From Hymenobacter sp. DG01 (lineage in GTDB: Bacteria; Bacteroidota; Bacteroidia; Cytophagales; Hymenobacteraceae): DNA of 64,000 nt. Both the position numbers and the translations under genes were made by a program. Below are positions 34,154 to 42,459 of this stretch, in pieces. Where the stretch lies: assembly GCF_006352025.1 (NCBI RefSeq), contig NZ_CP040936.1, positions 682,001 to 746,000 of the forward strand, given 5' to 3'. The notes beneath the pieces were generated by a model that saw nothing but the letters and a program-made list of their open reading frames with translations, was not told the origin of the DNA and did not search any database. Positions within the stretch are counted from its first letter, which is position 1. Every line of letters begins with the position of its first letter.

Positions 34154-34510
34154 ATGAAAAACCTGCTTCGCCCCGACCTGAACTTTTGCCTCAACGGCCG
34201 CCTCTGGGTAGAAACCCCCGACGACCGGTTCATGGGCATTGGGCGGCTGGAACTACTCACGCTCATTCAGGAACACGGCTCCATCTCGAAGGCGGCCCAG
34301 GAAATGGGCATGTCCTACAAACGGGCCTGGGACCTGGTGGCTTCCCTGAACGCCCAGAGTGCTACACCATTGGTGCAAACTCAAACCGGTGGCAAGCGCG
34401 GCGGCGGGGCTGAAGTAACCCCCGAGGGCCAGCAGCTGATTCAGGAGTTCCGGGCCCTGCAGGAGCGGTTTCAGGCGTTTCTGGCAGTGGAAGCAGCTAG
34501 GTTGCTGTAA
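34154..34510 (+). CDS. ModE-N-like winged-helix regulator
   Basis: 118 residues consisting only of the DNA-binding module of ModE-type (LysR-like) regulators: GIGRLELLTLIQEHGSISKAAQEMGMSYKRAWDLV forms the HTH, followed by the wing around GGKRGGGAEVTPEGQQLI. The C-terminal molybdate-binding Mop/TOBE domains are missing, so direct molybdate sensing is unlikely. A molybdenum hydroxylase operon lies 15 kb away, but no direct link is seen. Its gene precedes the MarR-GNAT gene by 68 bp. Confidence 0.82.
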   Translation: MKNLLRPDLNFCLNGRLWVETPDDRFMGIGRLELLTLIQEHGSISKAAQEMGMSYKRAWDLVASLNAQSATPLVQTQTGGKRGGGAEVTPEGQQLIQEFRALQERFQAFLAVEAARLL

Positions 34511-34544
34511 AACAGCGAAAGAGGAATTTGATATAACAAACAAT

Positions 34545-34574
34545 GTAAGCACTTACGTAAATTATTTATGTTTG
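34545..34574 (+). promoter_or_regulatory. promoter and dyads of the MarR-GNAT gene
   Basis: A TATGTTTG -7 box (34567-34574) lies 4 bp before the start codon, so the transcript could be nearly leaderless. Just upstream are GTAAG-CA-CTTAC (34545-34556) and TTACGTAA (34553-34560), overlapping palindromes suited to autorepression by the MarR domain. Confidence 0.5.
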
Positions 34575-34578
34575 CAGT

Positions 34579-35541
34579 ATGGAATTCTTTGATGAACTAG
34601 GCTCCGCCGCGCTGGGAAGCCGGCTGCGCCGACTGAGTGAGGTAATGACGAGCCAGGCCGCCGAAGTGTACGAGCTATACCATGTAGCCTTTGAGCCTCG
34701 CTGGTTTCCCGTGTTTTATGTGGTGGCCACGGAGCCGGGCCGGCACGTCGGCGACATTGCCGAGCGAATCGGGCAAACCCACGCCGCCGTTAGCCAGGTA
34801 GTAAAGGACCTGGTAAAGCACGAGCTGGTGCAGGTACAGCGCGGCGAAACCGACCAGCGGCGCAGCGTCATTTCGCTTACCGAAAAGGGTGCTGCCCTCT
34901 GGCCCGCCCTCCAGCAGCAAACCGCCGACGTACGCCAAGCCACCGAGACGCTACTCGCCGAAACCCGCCACAACCTCTGGCTGGCCATCGGGGAAATGGA
35001 ATACGCGTTGTCGCGCCAGAGCCTAGGGGCGCGGGTGAAGTCAGTGCGGGATGCGCGGGTAGCGGGAGCGGTGCAGATCCTGGATTATGAGCCGCGGTTT
35101 CAGCCCGATTTCAAGCGCCTCAATACTGAGTGGATTGAGCGGTATTTCCGGGTGGAAGAACCGGACCTGAAAGCCCTAGACCACCCCGAAGAGTACATTT
35201 TGCAGTCGGGCGGGCGTATTCTGCTAGCGGAGTATCAAGGGCAGATAGTAGGCGCGTGCGCCCTGCTGCGTATGGACGCCGATACAGTTGAGTTGGCGAA
35301 GATGGCGGTGTCGCCGGCGGCGCAGGGGCTGGGCATTGGGTTCCGGCTAGGCGAAGCTGCCATTGTCCAGGCCCGGGTACTGGGCGCGAAACGCATCTAT
35401 CTGGAAAGCAATACCAAGCTGGCGCCGGCCATTCAGCTGTACCACAAGCTGGGCTTCCGCAAAACGGTGGCTGGTCAGCCCTCGCCCTACGAGCGCTGCA
35501 ACATCCAGATGGAACTCGTGCTGCAGGAAGTGAAAGGGTAA
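34579..35541 (+). CDS. MarR-GNAT fusion (regulator plus acetyltransferase)
   Basis: 320 residues. Residues about 1-145 form a MarR winged helix (HVGDIAERIGQTHAAVSQVVKDLVKHELV and wing RGETDQRRSVISLTEKG). After a linker, residues about 175-315 form a GNAT domain with the acetyl-CoA loop MAVSPAAQGLGIGFRLGEAA and IYLESNTKLAPAIQLYHKLGFRKT. Such fusions are common in Bacteroidota and Proteobacteria; their substrates are mostly unknown. Transcription probably starts just before the ATG. It lies between the ModE-like gene and a TonB receptor. Confidence 0.9.
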   Translation: MEFFDELGSAALGSRLRRLSEVMTSQAAEVYELYHVAFEPRWFPVFYVVATEPGRHVGDIAERIGQTHAAVSQVVKDLVKHELVQVQRGETDQRRSVISLTEKGAALWPALQQQTADVRQATETLLAETRHNLWLAIGEMEYALSRQSLGARVKSVRDARVAGAVQILDYEPRFQPDFKRLNTEWIERYFRVEEPDLKALDHPEEYILQSGGRILLAEYQGQIVGACALLRMDADTVELAKMAVSPAAQGLGIGFRLGEAAIVQARVLGAKRIYLESNTKLAPAIQLYHKLGFRKTVAGQPSPYERCNIQMELVLQEVKG

Positions 35542-35616
35542 GGGCCGTAGCCAAAGCGTCAGGTGCACCGCCGAATGGCTTGCGGCTGGCCGGAGCAAAC
35601 CATTCGGTGGGTTCTG

Positions 35617-35640
35617 CGTTATGTTTGTCGGAATATAACG
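35617..35640. promoter_or_regulatory. 24-bp dyad over -7 box of TonB receptor gene
   Basis: CGTTATGTT-N7-ATATAACG, an inverted repeat with one mismatch. The -7 box TATGTTTG (35620-35627) lies inside it, and the receptor ATG is 18 bp downstream. The same half-sites with the same spacing recur at 49200-49223. Binding would compete with RNA polymerase, so repression is the simplest reading. Confidence 0.6.
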
Positions 35641-35658
35641 ACGCCTGAATCCGCCTGC

Positions 35659-38301
35659 ATGCCTACTACTACCCCCTACAAGCCCGCAAAGCCCAACGTA
35701 CGCGCCCTATGCCGGCCGGCACTGATAGGCGGAATCATGGTAGTGGCGAGTGGGCCAGTGCTGGCCCAACGCAGTCTGCAACCCACGGCCCTGGCCGATA
35801 CGACGCGGCTGGGGGAGGTAGTAGTGGCCGCCTCAAAGGTGGAGGAGAGCATGCTGCAGTCACCGGTGACGGTGGAAAAGCTGACGGCGCGGCAGCTGCG
35901 GCTCACGCCGGCCCCGTCGTTTTTCGATGCTATTGAGCATGTGAAGGGTGTGCAGGTGATTACGCCCAGCCTGGGCTTCAAGGTGATAAACGCCCGGGGC
36001 TTCACCAATACCACCAACGTGCGCTTTGTGCAGCTGGTGGATGGCATTGATAACCAGGCGCCCCACATTGGCGGACCCATCGGCAACGTGCTGGGCCCGA
36101 GTGACCTGGACATTCAGGCGGTGGAAATTGTGCCGGGCACGGCCGCGGCGTTGTACGGGCTGAACGCCATCAACGGGCTGGCTAACTTCAGCACCCGCAA
36201 CCCCTTCCGCAGCGAGGGGTTGAGCGTGCAGCAGAAGGTAGGGGTGAACCATGTAAACGACGCCAACACTGGCGCGCACCTGTTTTCCGAAACCAGTGTG
36301 CGCTACGCCAAAGCCGTGAACCCCAAACTGGCGTTCAAAATGAACGGCACCTATCTGCGCGGCTACGACTGGATGGCCACCGACCCCACCGACATCAACC
36401 CGAACGGCAACGCTACCACCGGCCTATTCGGCACCGATAACCCCGCCCGCGACCCGGTAAGCAGCTACGGCAACGAATCCTCCAACCGCTCGAACCTGAC
36501 GCTGGGCGGCAAAAGCTACCAGGTAGCCCGCACCGGCTACCGGGAGCAGGACGTGGTGGATTACCGCCTGCAAACCTTCCGCTACGATGCCGCCCTGCAC
36601 TACAAGCTGACGCCCACGGCCGAGCTAGCCTACACCTACCGGGGCGCTAACTTCGACAACGTGTACCAGCGCAGCAACCGGTTTCAACTCAGTGATTACC
36701 ACCTACAGCAGCACGCCCTGCAGCTGACTACCCCCGTAGTGCAGGCCCGCACCTACTTCACCCAGGAAAACACTGGCCGCAGCTACAACCTGCGCTCTAT
36801 GGCCGAAAACCTGGACCGCAGCTTCAAGCCCGATGCGCGTTGGAACCAAGATTACACCGCCGCCTGGAACAGGGCCACGCAAGACGGCCAAACCGTAGCC
36901 CAGGCCCACGCCGCGGCCCGCGCGGCCGCCGATGCCGGCCGCCTGCAGCCCGGCACCCCCGCGTTTAAGCAGCGCCTGCGGGAGCTAGCCGGCATCAACA
37001 ACTGGGACCAGGGTGCGGCCCTGCGCGTGCAGGCCGAACTGCTCCACGCCGAAGGCCAAGTGAACGTAGGGGAGGCTTTGCGCCGGGGAGGCAAAGCCCT
37101 ACCCGCCTGGACCGACCTACTGGTAGGTATCGACCACCGCACTTACTTCATTCAGCCTGATGGCAACTACTTTATCAACCCCGAAAAAGGGGAGGATCCG
37201 TACAGCACCCTGACTTATGGCAAAACCGGCGGCTTTGTGCAGGCCGGTGCCCGGCTGCTGCAGGAAAAAATCCGTTTGACGGCTACCCTGCGCGCCGACA
37301 AGAATGACTACTTCAGCACCCGCTTCAACCCGCGCCTCACGGCGGTGTACTCGCCCACCCAGCGCCACAACTTCCGGGTAAGCTACCAGAGCGGCTACCG
37401 TTTTCCGAGCTTGTTTGAGGGGTTTTCCAACGTGAACAGCGGACAGGTGAAGCGTATTGGAGGGCTGCGGGTTATGTCGGACGGGGTATTCGAGAACAGC
37501 TACCTGCGCAGCTCCATTGATGCCTTTAACGCGGCTATAACGCGCGACGTGAATACCGGCGGCCTCTCGCGCAGCCAGGCTATTGCCAAAAATCAGGGCA
37601 CCCTAGTGAAGAACCCCTACACCTACCTGCGGCCCGAGCACATCAAGTCCCTGGAGCTGGGCTACAAAGCGGCCCTGCTACCCGGCGGCCGCCTGCTGGC
37701 TGACGTGGACTTCTACTACAACACCTACCGCGACTTTATTGCCCAGGTAGAAGCCTACGTGCCCATCAACGCCGCCGGCCAGCCGCTTTCTGCCGACGCC
37801 GACCTGAATACCGTGGCCACTGCCCTGAGCGCCCGTGCCGGCCAGGCCCGCTACCGCCTCTGGACTAACTCCCAAAGCCAGGTGTACAACTACGGCGGCT
37901 CCCTGGGGTTGCGCTACGACGTAGCGGGCGGCTACCTGGCCGGCGCCAGCGTCACCTACGCCCGCCTCGACCGCACCGAGTCGGGCGACGGATTAGAGGA
38001 CGGCTTCAACACCCCGCGCTGGGCGTATAACCTGAGTCTGGGTAGCGAGAATGTGGTGAAGAACTTTGGCTTCGGACTCAACTTCCGCTGGCAGGCGCGC
38101 TACTACTCCCAAACCTTCCTGGTAACCGGCTACGTGCCCGCCTACAGCACCCTCGATGCCCAGGTCAGCTACCGCCTGCCTACCCCCAACCTGCGCCTGA
38201 AGCTGGGCGCCAGCAACCTGCTGAATCAGTACTATGTGAGTTACCTCGGCGGCCCCAGCGTGGGCGGACTATACTACCTGCAGGTGACGTACGGACTGTA
38301 A
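35659..38301 (+). CDS. TonB-dependent outer-membrane receptor
   Basis: 880 residues from MPTTTPYK at 35659, chosen because the promoter dyad at 35617-35640 lies upstream of it but inside the longer frame. A signal-like segment ends near VLAQR. A probable TonB-box region follows (TTRLGEVVVAASK), then the plug (SPVTVEKLTARQL.., VQLVDGID.., AVEIVPGTAAALYGLNAINGLANF) and a long barrel with aromatic-rich strands ending YYLQVTYGL. There is no N-terminal CarboxypepD domain. The ligand is not deducible; nearby genes suggest a metal chelate. Confidence 0.9.
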   Translation: MPTTTPYKPAKPNVRALCRPALIGGIMVVASGPVLAQRSLQPTALADTTRLGEVVVAASKVEESMLQSPVTVEKLTARQLRLTPAPSFFDAIEHVKGVQVITPSLGFKVINARGFTNTTNVRFVQLVDGIDNQAPHIGGPIGNVLGPSDLDIQAVEIVPGTAAALYGLNAINGLANFSTRNPFRSEGLSVQQKVGVNHVNDANTGAHLFSETSVRYAKAVNPKLAFKMNGTYLRGYDWMATDPTDINPNGNATTGLFGTDNPARDPVSSYGNESSNRSNLTLGGKSYQVARTGYREQDVVDYRLQTFRYDAALHYKLTPTAELAYTYRGANFDNVYQRSNRFQLSDYHLQQHALQLTTPVVQARTYFTQENTGRSYNLRSMAENLDRSFKPDARWNQDYTAAWNRATQDGQTVAQAHAAARAAADAGRLQPGTPAFKQRLRELAGINNWDQGAALRVQAELLHAEGQVNVGEALRRGGKALPAWTDLLVGIDHRTYFIQPDGNYFINPEKGEDPYSTLTYGKTGGFVQAGARLLQEKIRLTATLRADKNDYFSTRFNPRLTAVYSPTQRHNFRVSYQSGYRFPSLFEGFSNVNSGQVKRIGGLRVMSDGVFENSYLRSSIDAFNAAITRDVNTGGLSRSQAIAKNQGTLVKNPYTYLRPEHIKSLELGYKAALLPGGRLLADVDFYYNTYRDFIAQVEAYVPINAAGQPLSADADLNTVATALSARAGQARYRLWTNSQSQVYNYGGSLGLRYDVAGGYLAGASVTYARLDRTESGDGLEDGFNTPRWAYNLSLGSENVVKNFGFGLNFRWQARYYSQTFLVTGYVPAYSTLDAQVSYRLPTPNLRLKLGASNLLNQYYVSYLGGPSVGGLYYLQVTYGL

Positions 38302-38385
38302 GCACTGACCTGCTCCGCTTGCCGGGTTACCGCGAAGCATAGGGGGTAGGGGGCGCCCTAGTAGCAGCCGGTTTCAGCCTAAGGC

Positions 38386-38436
38386 ATTTATTAAATATGC
38401 AACAATGATGCATATTTAATAAATATCCTACCTTTG
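38386..38436 (+). promoter_or_regulatory. 16-bp inverted-repeat operator and -7 box
   Basis: Arms ATTTATTAAATATGCA (38386-38401) and its exact complement (38409-38424) are separated by 7 bp. A TACCTTTG -7 box follows at 38429-38436. The A/T richness stands out in GC-rich DNA and suits a metal-responsive repressor covering the upstream promoter element. Confidence 0.7.
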
Positions 38437-38463
38437 CCGGATATGATGCAGAAACAAGGGTAA

Positions 38464-38814
38464 GTGCATACAGGACGCAGACTAATAGCGTGGTGGCTGT
38501 TGAGCCTGCTACTTCGGGTGTTGGCACCCGAGGCCGCTATCCTGCGCCTGCACTTCCACCAGCACACCGAGGATGCGCCCCTGACCAGCAGTACGGTCAC
38601 GTTGGGCAAGCACAAGGCTATGCTGTCGGCTAAGCACCAGCACTGTTCTACGGAGCAGCTGTACAATGCGCCTTTTCAGCCGGCTGTGCCTATCAAACTG
38701 CCGGAACCCGTGCGCCTGTTAGCCTACGCGGTCTACCGGCCGCAGGCCCCCGTGTGCCGGGCCTCACACCTGCTGGATGGGGCTTCGCTACGCGGGCCGC
38801 CGGCTCGCGCCTAG
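38464..38814 (+). CDS. small His-containing membrane-anchored protein
   Basis: 116 residues from GTG at 38464. The N-terminal segment (LIAWWLLSLLLRVLAPEAAILRL) is a signal or anchor. Then comes LHFHQHTED, a His cluster, and later KHQHCSTEQLYNAPF. Short secreted proteins with such His/Cys clusters are often found beside TonB receptors in Bacteroidota and may bind Cu, Zn or Fe; that is inferred. Upstream is the AT-rich operator. An in-frame mini-ORF (ATGATG.., six codons, TAA) ends exactly where this GTG begins, which could couple translation or simply mean the real start is different. Confidence 0.6.
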   Translation: MHTGRRLIAWWLLSLLLRVLAPEAAILRLHFHQHTEDAPLTSSTVTLGKHKAMLSAKHQHCSTEQLYNAPFQPAVPIKLPEPVRLLAYAVYRPQAPVCRASHLLDGASLRGPPARA

Positions 38815-39069
38815 TCTTGATTTAGGCTGCTACCCCCTCCGGGGTAGGGTAACCTGCCGTGCCTATCCGGCTGCGCTGCTAATTCCGCGCCCGTAGTGGC
38901 CTGCGTCCTTTTTCCGGCAGCCTGAATTCAGGCTAGTGGGCTCCTGCTGTATTTCAGCGGGTCGTCCGGCGCGGTGGGCGTGTAACGGCCTCCCCCTTCT
39001 TCCTCTGTTTTTCTGGTTTATTATCAGGAGCTGATGCCTCAGCTCACGGGCCCGGTGTGGCCCTGTCCT

Positions 39070-41499
39070 ATGCCCCGCATTCTACTGGTTCTACTGCTCG
39101 TTCTTCCCCAATTGGCCCTGGGCCAACTCTCCGGCCACATCAGCGGCCACCTCATCAGCCCTACCGGCCAGGCCCTAGAGGGCGTTATGGTGGTAGAGAA
39201 AAGCGGGCGGTTTTCTGCCCTTTCTGACGCCGAAGGGCATTTCTCCCTTGATCAGCTGCCCCTGGCTGAGTATACGCTCATCACCCGCAGCCTGAGTCAC
39301 CAGCAGGAGCAGCGCACGGTTATCCTGAGCGCCGAAACGCCCGCCTTGGTAGTCGATTTTACCCTGCGCGCCAGCACCAATGCCCTGCAGGAAGTGGAAG
39401 TGCTGGGCCGCAAGGAAACCACCTACAAGAGTAACTACAGCTTTGTGGGCACCAAAACGGCCACTGCGCTAAAAGACGTGCCACAGTCCATTTCTACGGT
39501 CACCAAGGAGCTGATGGAGGACCGCCAGGCCCTGCGCTTGCCCGACGTGGTGAAAAACATTGCCGGCGTCACGCAGTACTCCCACTACGACGACCTGACC
39601 ATCCGGGGCTTCCGCAACGGCTACGAAAGCGGCTTCCGTCTCCTCAACGGGTTGCGCTCGGGTTTCAGCTACGGCAACTCCTTTACCCAAGCTCCCCTGA
39701 CCGTGAACCTGGAGCGGGTGGAGGTGCTGAAAGGTCCCGGCGCGGCTCTGTACGGCGACATCAACCCCGGCGGCACGGTGAACATGGTCACTAAAAAGCC
39801 GCTTGATGTGGCCCGCAAGGCAGTGAGCTTCTCCAACGGCAGCTTCAATACCTCCCGCGCCACGGCCGATTTCACGGGGCCGATGAACGAGCGGAAAAAC
39901 CTGCTCTACCGCTTCAACGCGGGCTTCGAGAAGTCCAATACCTTCCGCGACGTGAACGACACCCGCTCCGTGATGGTGGCGCCCACGGTCACCTTTCTGC
40001 CCACCGACAACACCACCCTCAACGCCGAGCTGGTGTACACCCACATCGACGGCTACCTCGACCGGGGGCTTGCCATTCGGGGGGGCGACTTGTACGCCCT
40101 GCCGCGCTCCTTTACCCTGAGCCAGCCGAGCGACTATTTCCGCACCAGCACCTACTATCTCAACGCCTCGCTTAACCACAAATTCACCGACTGGCTGTCG
40201 CTGAACGCCTCCTACCTCGACTTCACCTACAACGAAGACCTGAGCGAACACCGCACCCTGAATTCCTATGCCGACGCGCCGGCCAACACGGTGATGAACC
40301 TGCGCTATTTCGACCGCCGCGCCGAGGAGTACACCAAAAACCTGGCGGCCTACTTCGCCCTGAACCGCTTTACCGGCTCGGTGGCCCACAAAGTGGTGCT
40401 GGGCGTCGACTACATCCGCTTCAACACGGATAAGCAAAGTACCATGTTTGAAGCGCGGCAGAAGCTGGTGGATGGGGTGAAATCTCCCCTGACCTTCGAC
40501 CTGAAGAACCCGGTGTATGAAATCCAGGACCCCACTAAGTACATCCGCCGGCCGCTGCCCCTGTTCTTCATCGACTACATCAACTCGGTGTACCACACCA
40601 CGGGCATTTATGTGCAGGACCAGCTTACCGTAACGCCGCGCCTGAGCCTGCTGCTGGGGGCCCGCTACGAGCTATTTGCCGATGAGCGCGACTACCCCGA
40701 CGGGTCGCAGACCATTCCGCAGCGCCGGCTGCTGCCCCGCGCTGGCCTTACCTACGCCCTGCGTGACAACCTGAACTACTTCGCCAGCTACAGCGCGGGC
40801 TTCCGGCCCCTGAAGCCGGAGCTGCTGCGCTTTCCGGAGCGCTACGGCCGCGCTACTCCCTTCGATACCGAAACCAGCTACCAGGTAGAAACCGGCCTGA
40901 AGGGGGAGTTTTTCGATAAAGCTCTGTTTGGCACCCTGGCCGTGTATCAGATAGATAAGCGCAACCAACTTGTGCCAACCAATGCGCTGATGCCTGACGG
41001 AACGACCATCTACCGCCAGAATGATTTGGTCCGTTCGCGTGGGGCCGAAGTGGAGCTGACCGGCAACCTGCTTCCGAATCTGAATCTGAACGCCACTTAC
41101 GCCTTCAACCACTCCGAGGTACTGGATGCTGCGCTGGCGGTGGAGGAGGGCCAGCCCCTGGCCAACTCGCCCAAGCATTCGGCGGGTTTGTGGACCAAGT
41201 ATACCTTCACTCTACCCGCCCTGCGCGGCCTGGGAGTGGCCTTCGGCGGCAACTACGTAGCCGCCCGCCGCACCGAAAATCAGGTGACCAATACCACCAC
41301 GGGGAAGGAGTACTGGGGGTACTGGCCCTCTTACACCGTGCTCGATGCGGCCCTGTTCTATACCGTGGACAAGTTCAACTTCCACCTGAACGTAAACAAC
41401 CTGCTTGACAAGTACTACTTCGTGGGCGGGTATGACTACTTCCGCACCAGCCCCGGCGCCCCGCGCAACTTCATGGCTACCGTGGGCTACACTTTCTAA
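39070..41499 (+). CDS. TonB-dependent siderophore-type receptor
   Basis: 809 residues from MPRILLVL at 39070, which gives a clean signal peptide ending near ALGQ. Residues about 25-105 are a carboxypeptidase-regulatory-like domain (HLISPTGQALEGVMVVEKSG). The plug follows, with KDVPQSISTVTKELMEDRQA and DVVKNIAGVTQYSHYDDLTIRGF, the hallmark of the FhuE/FecA-like siderophore group, and VLKGPGAALYGDINPGGTVN. The barrel ends FMATVGYTF. It likely imports a ferric siderophore or other metallophore across the outer membrane. Confidence 0.93.
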   Translation: MPRILLVLLLVLPQLALGQLSGHISGHLISPTGQALEGVMVVEKSGRFSALSDAEGHFSLDQLPLAEYTLITRSLSHQQEQRTVILSAETPALVVDFTLRASTNALQEVEVLGRKETTYKSNYSFVGTKTATALKDVPQSISTVTKELMEDRQALRLPDVVKNIAGVTQYSHYDDLTIRGFRNGYESGFRLLNGLRSGFSYGNSFTQAPLTVNLERVEVLKGPGAALYGDINPGGTVNMVTKKPLDVARKAVSFSNGSFNTSRATADFTGPMNERKNLLYRFNAGFEKSNTFRDVNDTRSVMVAPTVTFLPTDNTTLNAELVYTHIDGYLDRGLAIRGGDLYALPRSFTLSQPSDYFRTSTYYLNASLNHKFTDWLSLNASYLDFTYNEDLSEHRTLNSYADAPANTVMNLRYFDRRAEEYTKNLAAYFALNRFTGSVAHKVVLGVDYIRFNTDKQSTMFEARQKLVDGVKSPLTFDLKNPVYEIQDPTKYIRRPLPLFFIDYINSVYHTTGIYVQDQLTVTPRLSLLLGARYELFADERDYPDGSQTIPQRRLLPRAGLTYALRDNLNYFASYSAGFRPLKPELLRFPERYGRATPFDTETSYQVETGLKGEFFDKALFGTLAVYQIDKRNQLVPTNALMPDGTTIYRQNDLVRSRGAEVELTGNLLPNLNLNATYAFNHSEVLDAALAVEEGQPLANSPKHSAGLWTKYTFTLPALRGLGVAFGGNYVAARRTENQVTNTTTGKEYWGYWPSYTVLDAALFYTVDKFNFHLNVNNLLDKYYFVGGYDYFRTSPGAPRNFMATVGYTF

Positions 41500-41536
41500 G
41501 CGGATTAAACTCCGAGAAAAGAACACGAAAAGAACC

Positions 41537-41630
41537 GTCATGTCGAGCGCAGTCGAGACATCTCGCGTGCTGACGTTGCCATACTAACTCAACGATTCGA
41601 GCGAGATGTCTCGACTGCGCTCGACATGAC
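41537..41630. repeat. palindromic repeat element with perfect 30-bp arms (family copy 5)
   Basis: Arms 41537-41566 and 41601-41630 pair perfectly around 34 bases. The arm begins GTCATGTCGAGCGCAG and shares its core with the copy inside the PhyH gene. It lies between the siderophore receptor and the ABC ATPase genes and may partly insulate them. Confidence 0.92.
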
Positions 41631-41738
41631 AGTTTGGGAAAATAGTCGAAGCGTGGCTTCGTCTAACTCTCTGGCTATGTGGACGCTAGGTCAAGCCTGA
41701 CGGCCAAGAGGGCGAATATCACGACACACTGTTTGCAT

Positions 41739-42449
41739 ATGAACTACATTCTGGAAGCGCGCGACCTGCGCAAAGAGTACCCCAGTAAGCTGGCCCTGCA
41801 GAGGCTGAACCTGCAAATTGAGCCGGGGGAGGTGTTTTGCTTACTCGGCCAGAACGGCGCCGGCAAATCCACGACCATCAACCTGTTCCTGGGCTTCATT
41901 GCGCCAACGTCGGGGGCAGCCTTTGTGAATGGCATGGAGGTAGCCGCCGACCCGCTCAAGATCAAGGAGCACCTGGCCTACATTCCCGAAAACGTGATGC
42001 TCTACCCCCACCTGACAGGCCTGGAAAACCTGGCCTTGTTCAGCAGTCTGGCGGGTTTTAAATACAAAGAGGCGGAGCTGCTCGACTACCTGCACCACGC
42101 CGGCTTGCCGGCCGAGGCGGTGCGGCGGCGCGTAGGCACCTACTCCAAGGGCATGCGTCAGAAAGTGGGCATTGCCATTGCCGTGGCCAAGCACGCCAAA
42201 GTGCTGCTGCTGGATGAGCCTACCTCCGGCCTCGACCCCAAAGCCTCCAATGAGTTTTCGCAGCTGCTGACCCAGCTAAGCGCCGAGGGCACGGCCGTGC
42301 TCATGGCCACCCACGACATCTTCCGGGCCAAGGAGGTAGGAACCCGTGTGGGCATCATGCGGGAGGGCGAGCTGGTGGATGTGCGCCCCACTACCTCACT
42401 CAACGCCCAGGAGCTGGAGCAGCTTTACCTCACCTACATGCACAACTAG
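41739..42449 (+). CDS. ABC transporter ATP-binding protein
   Basis: 236 residues from MNYILEAR at 41739. Motifs in order: Walker A GQNGAGKSTT, Q-loop region IPENVMLYPHLTG, signature YSKGMRQKVGIA (a YSKGM variant of LSGGQ common in ABC-2 systems), Walker B VLLLDEPTSGLD and the switch His in MATHD. It drives the two permeases that follow (10 bp to the first), forming one transporter of the ABC-2 kind. The substrate and direction are unknown; downstream of a metallophore receptor, export or membrane maintenance are both possible. Confidence 0.93.
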   Translation: MNYILEARDLRKEYPSKLALQRLNLQIEPGEVFCLLGQNGAGKSTTINLFLGFIAPTSGAAFVNGMEVAADPLKIKEHLAYIPENVMLYPHLTGLENLALFSSLAGFKYKEAELLDYLHHAGLPAEAVRRRVGTYSKGMRQKVGIAIAVAKHAKVLLLDEPTSGLDPKASNEFSQLLTQLSAEGTAVLMATHDIFRAKEVGTRVGIMREGELVDVRPTTSLNAQELEQLYLTYMHN

Positions 42450-42459
42450 CCCGCCCCCG

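Noticed and set aside
39469..40596. 375-residue minus-strand open frame rich in His and Val
   Set aside because: Antisense to the TonB siderophore receptor plug and barrel; no domain pattern.
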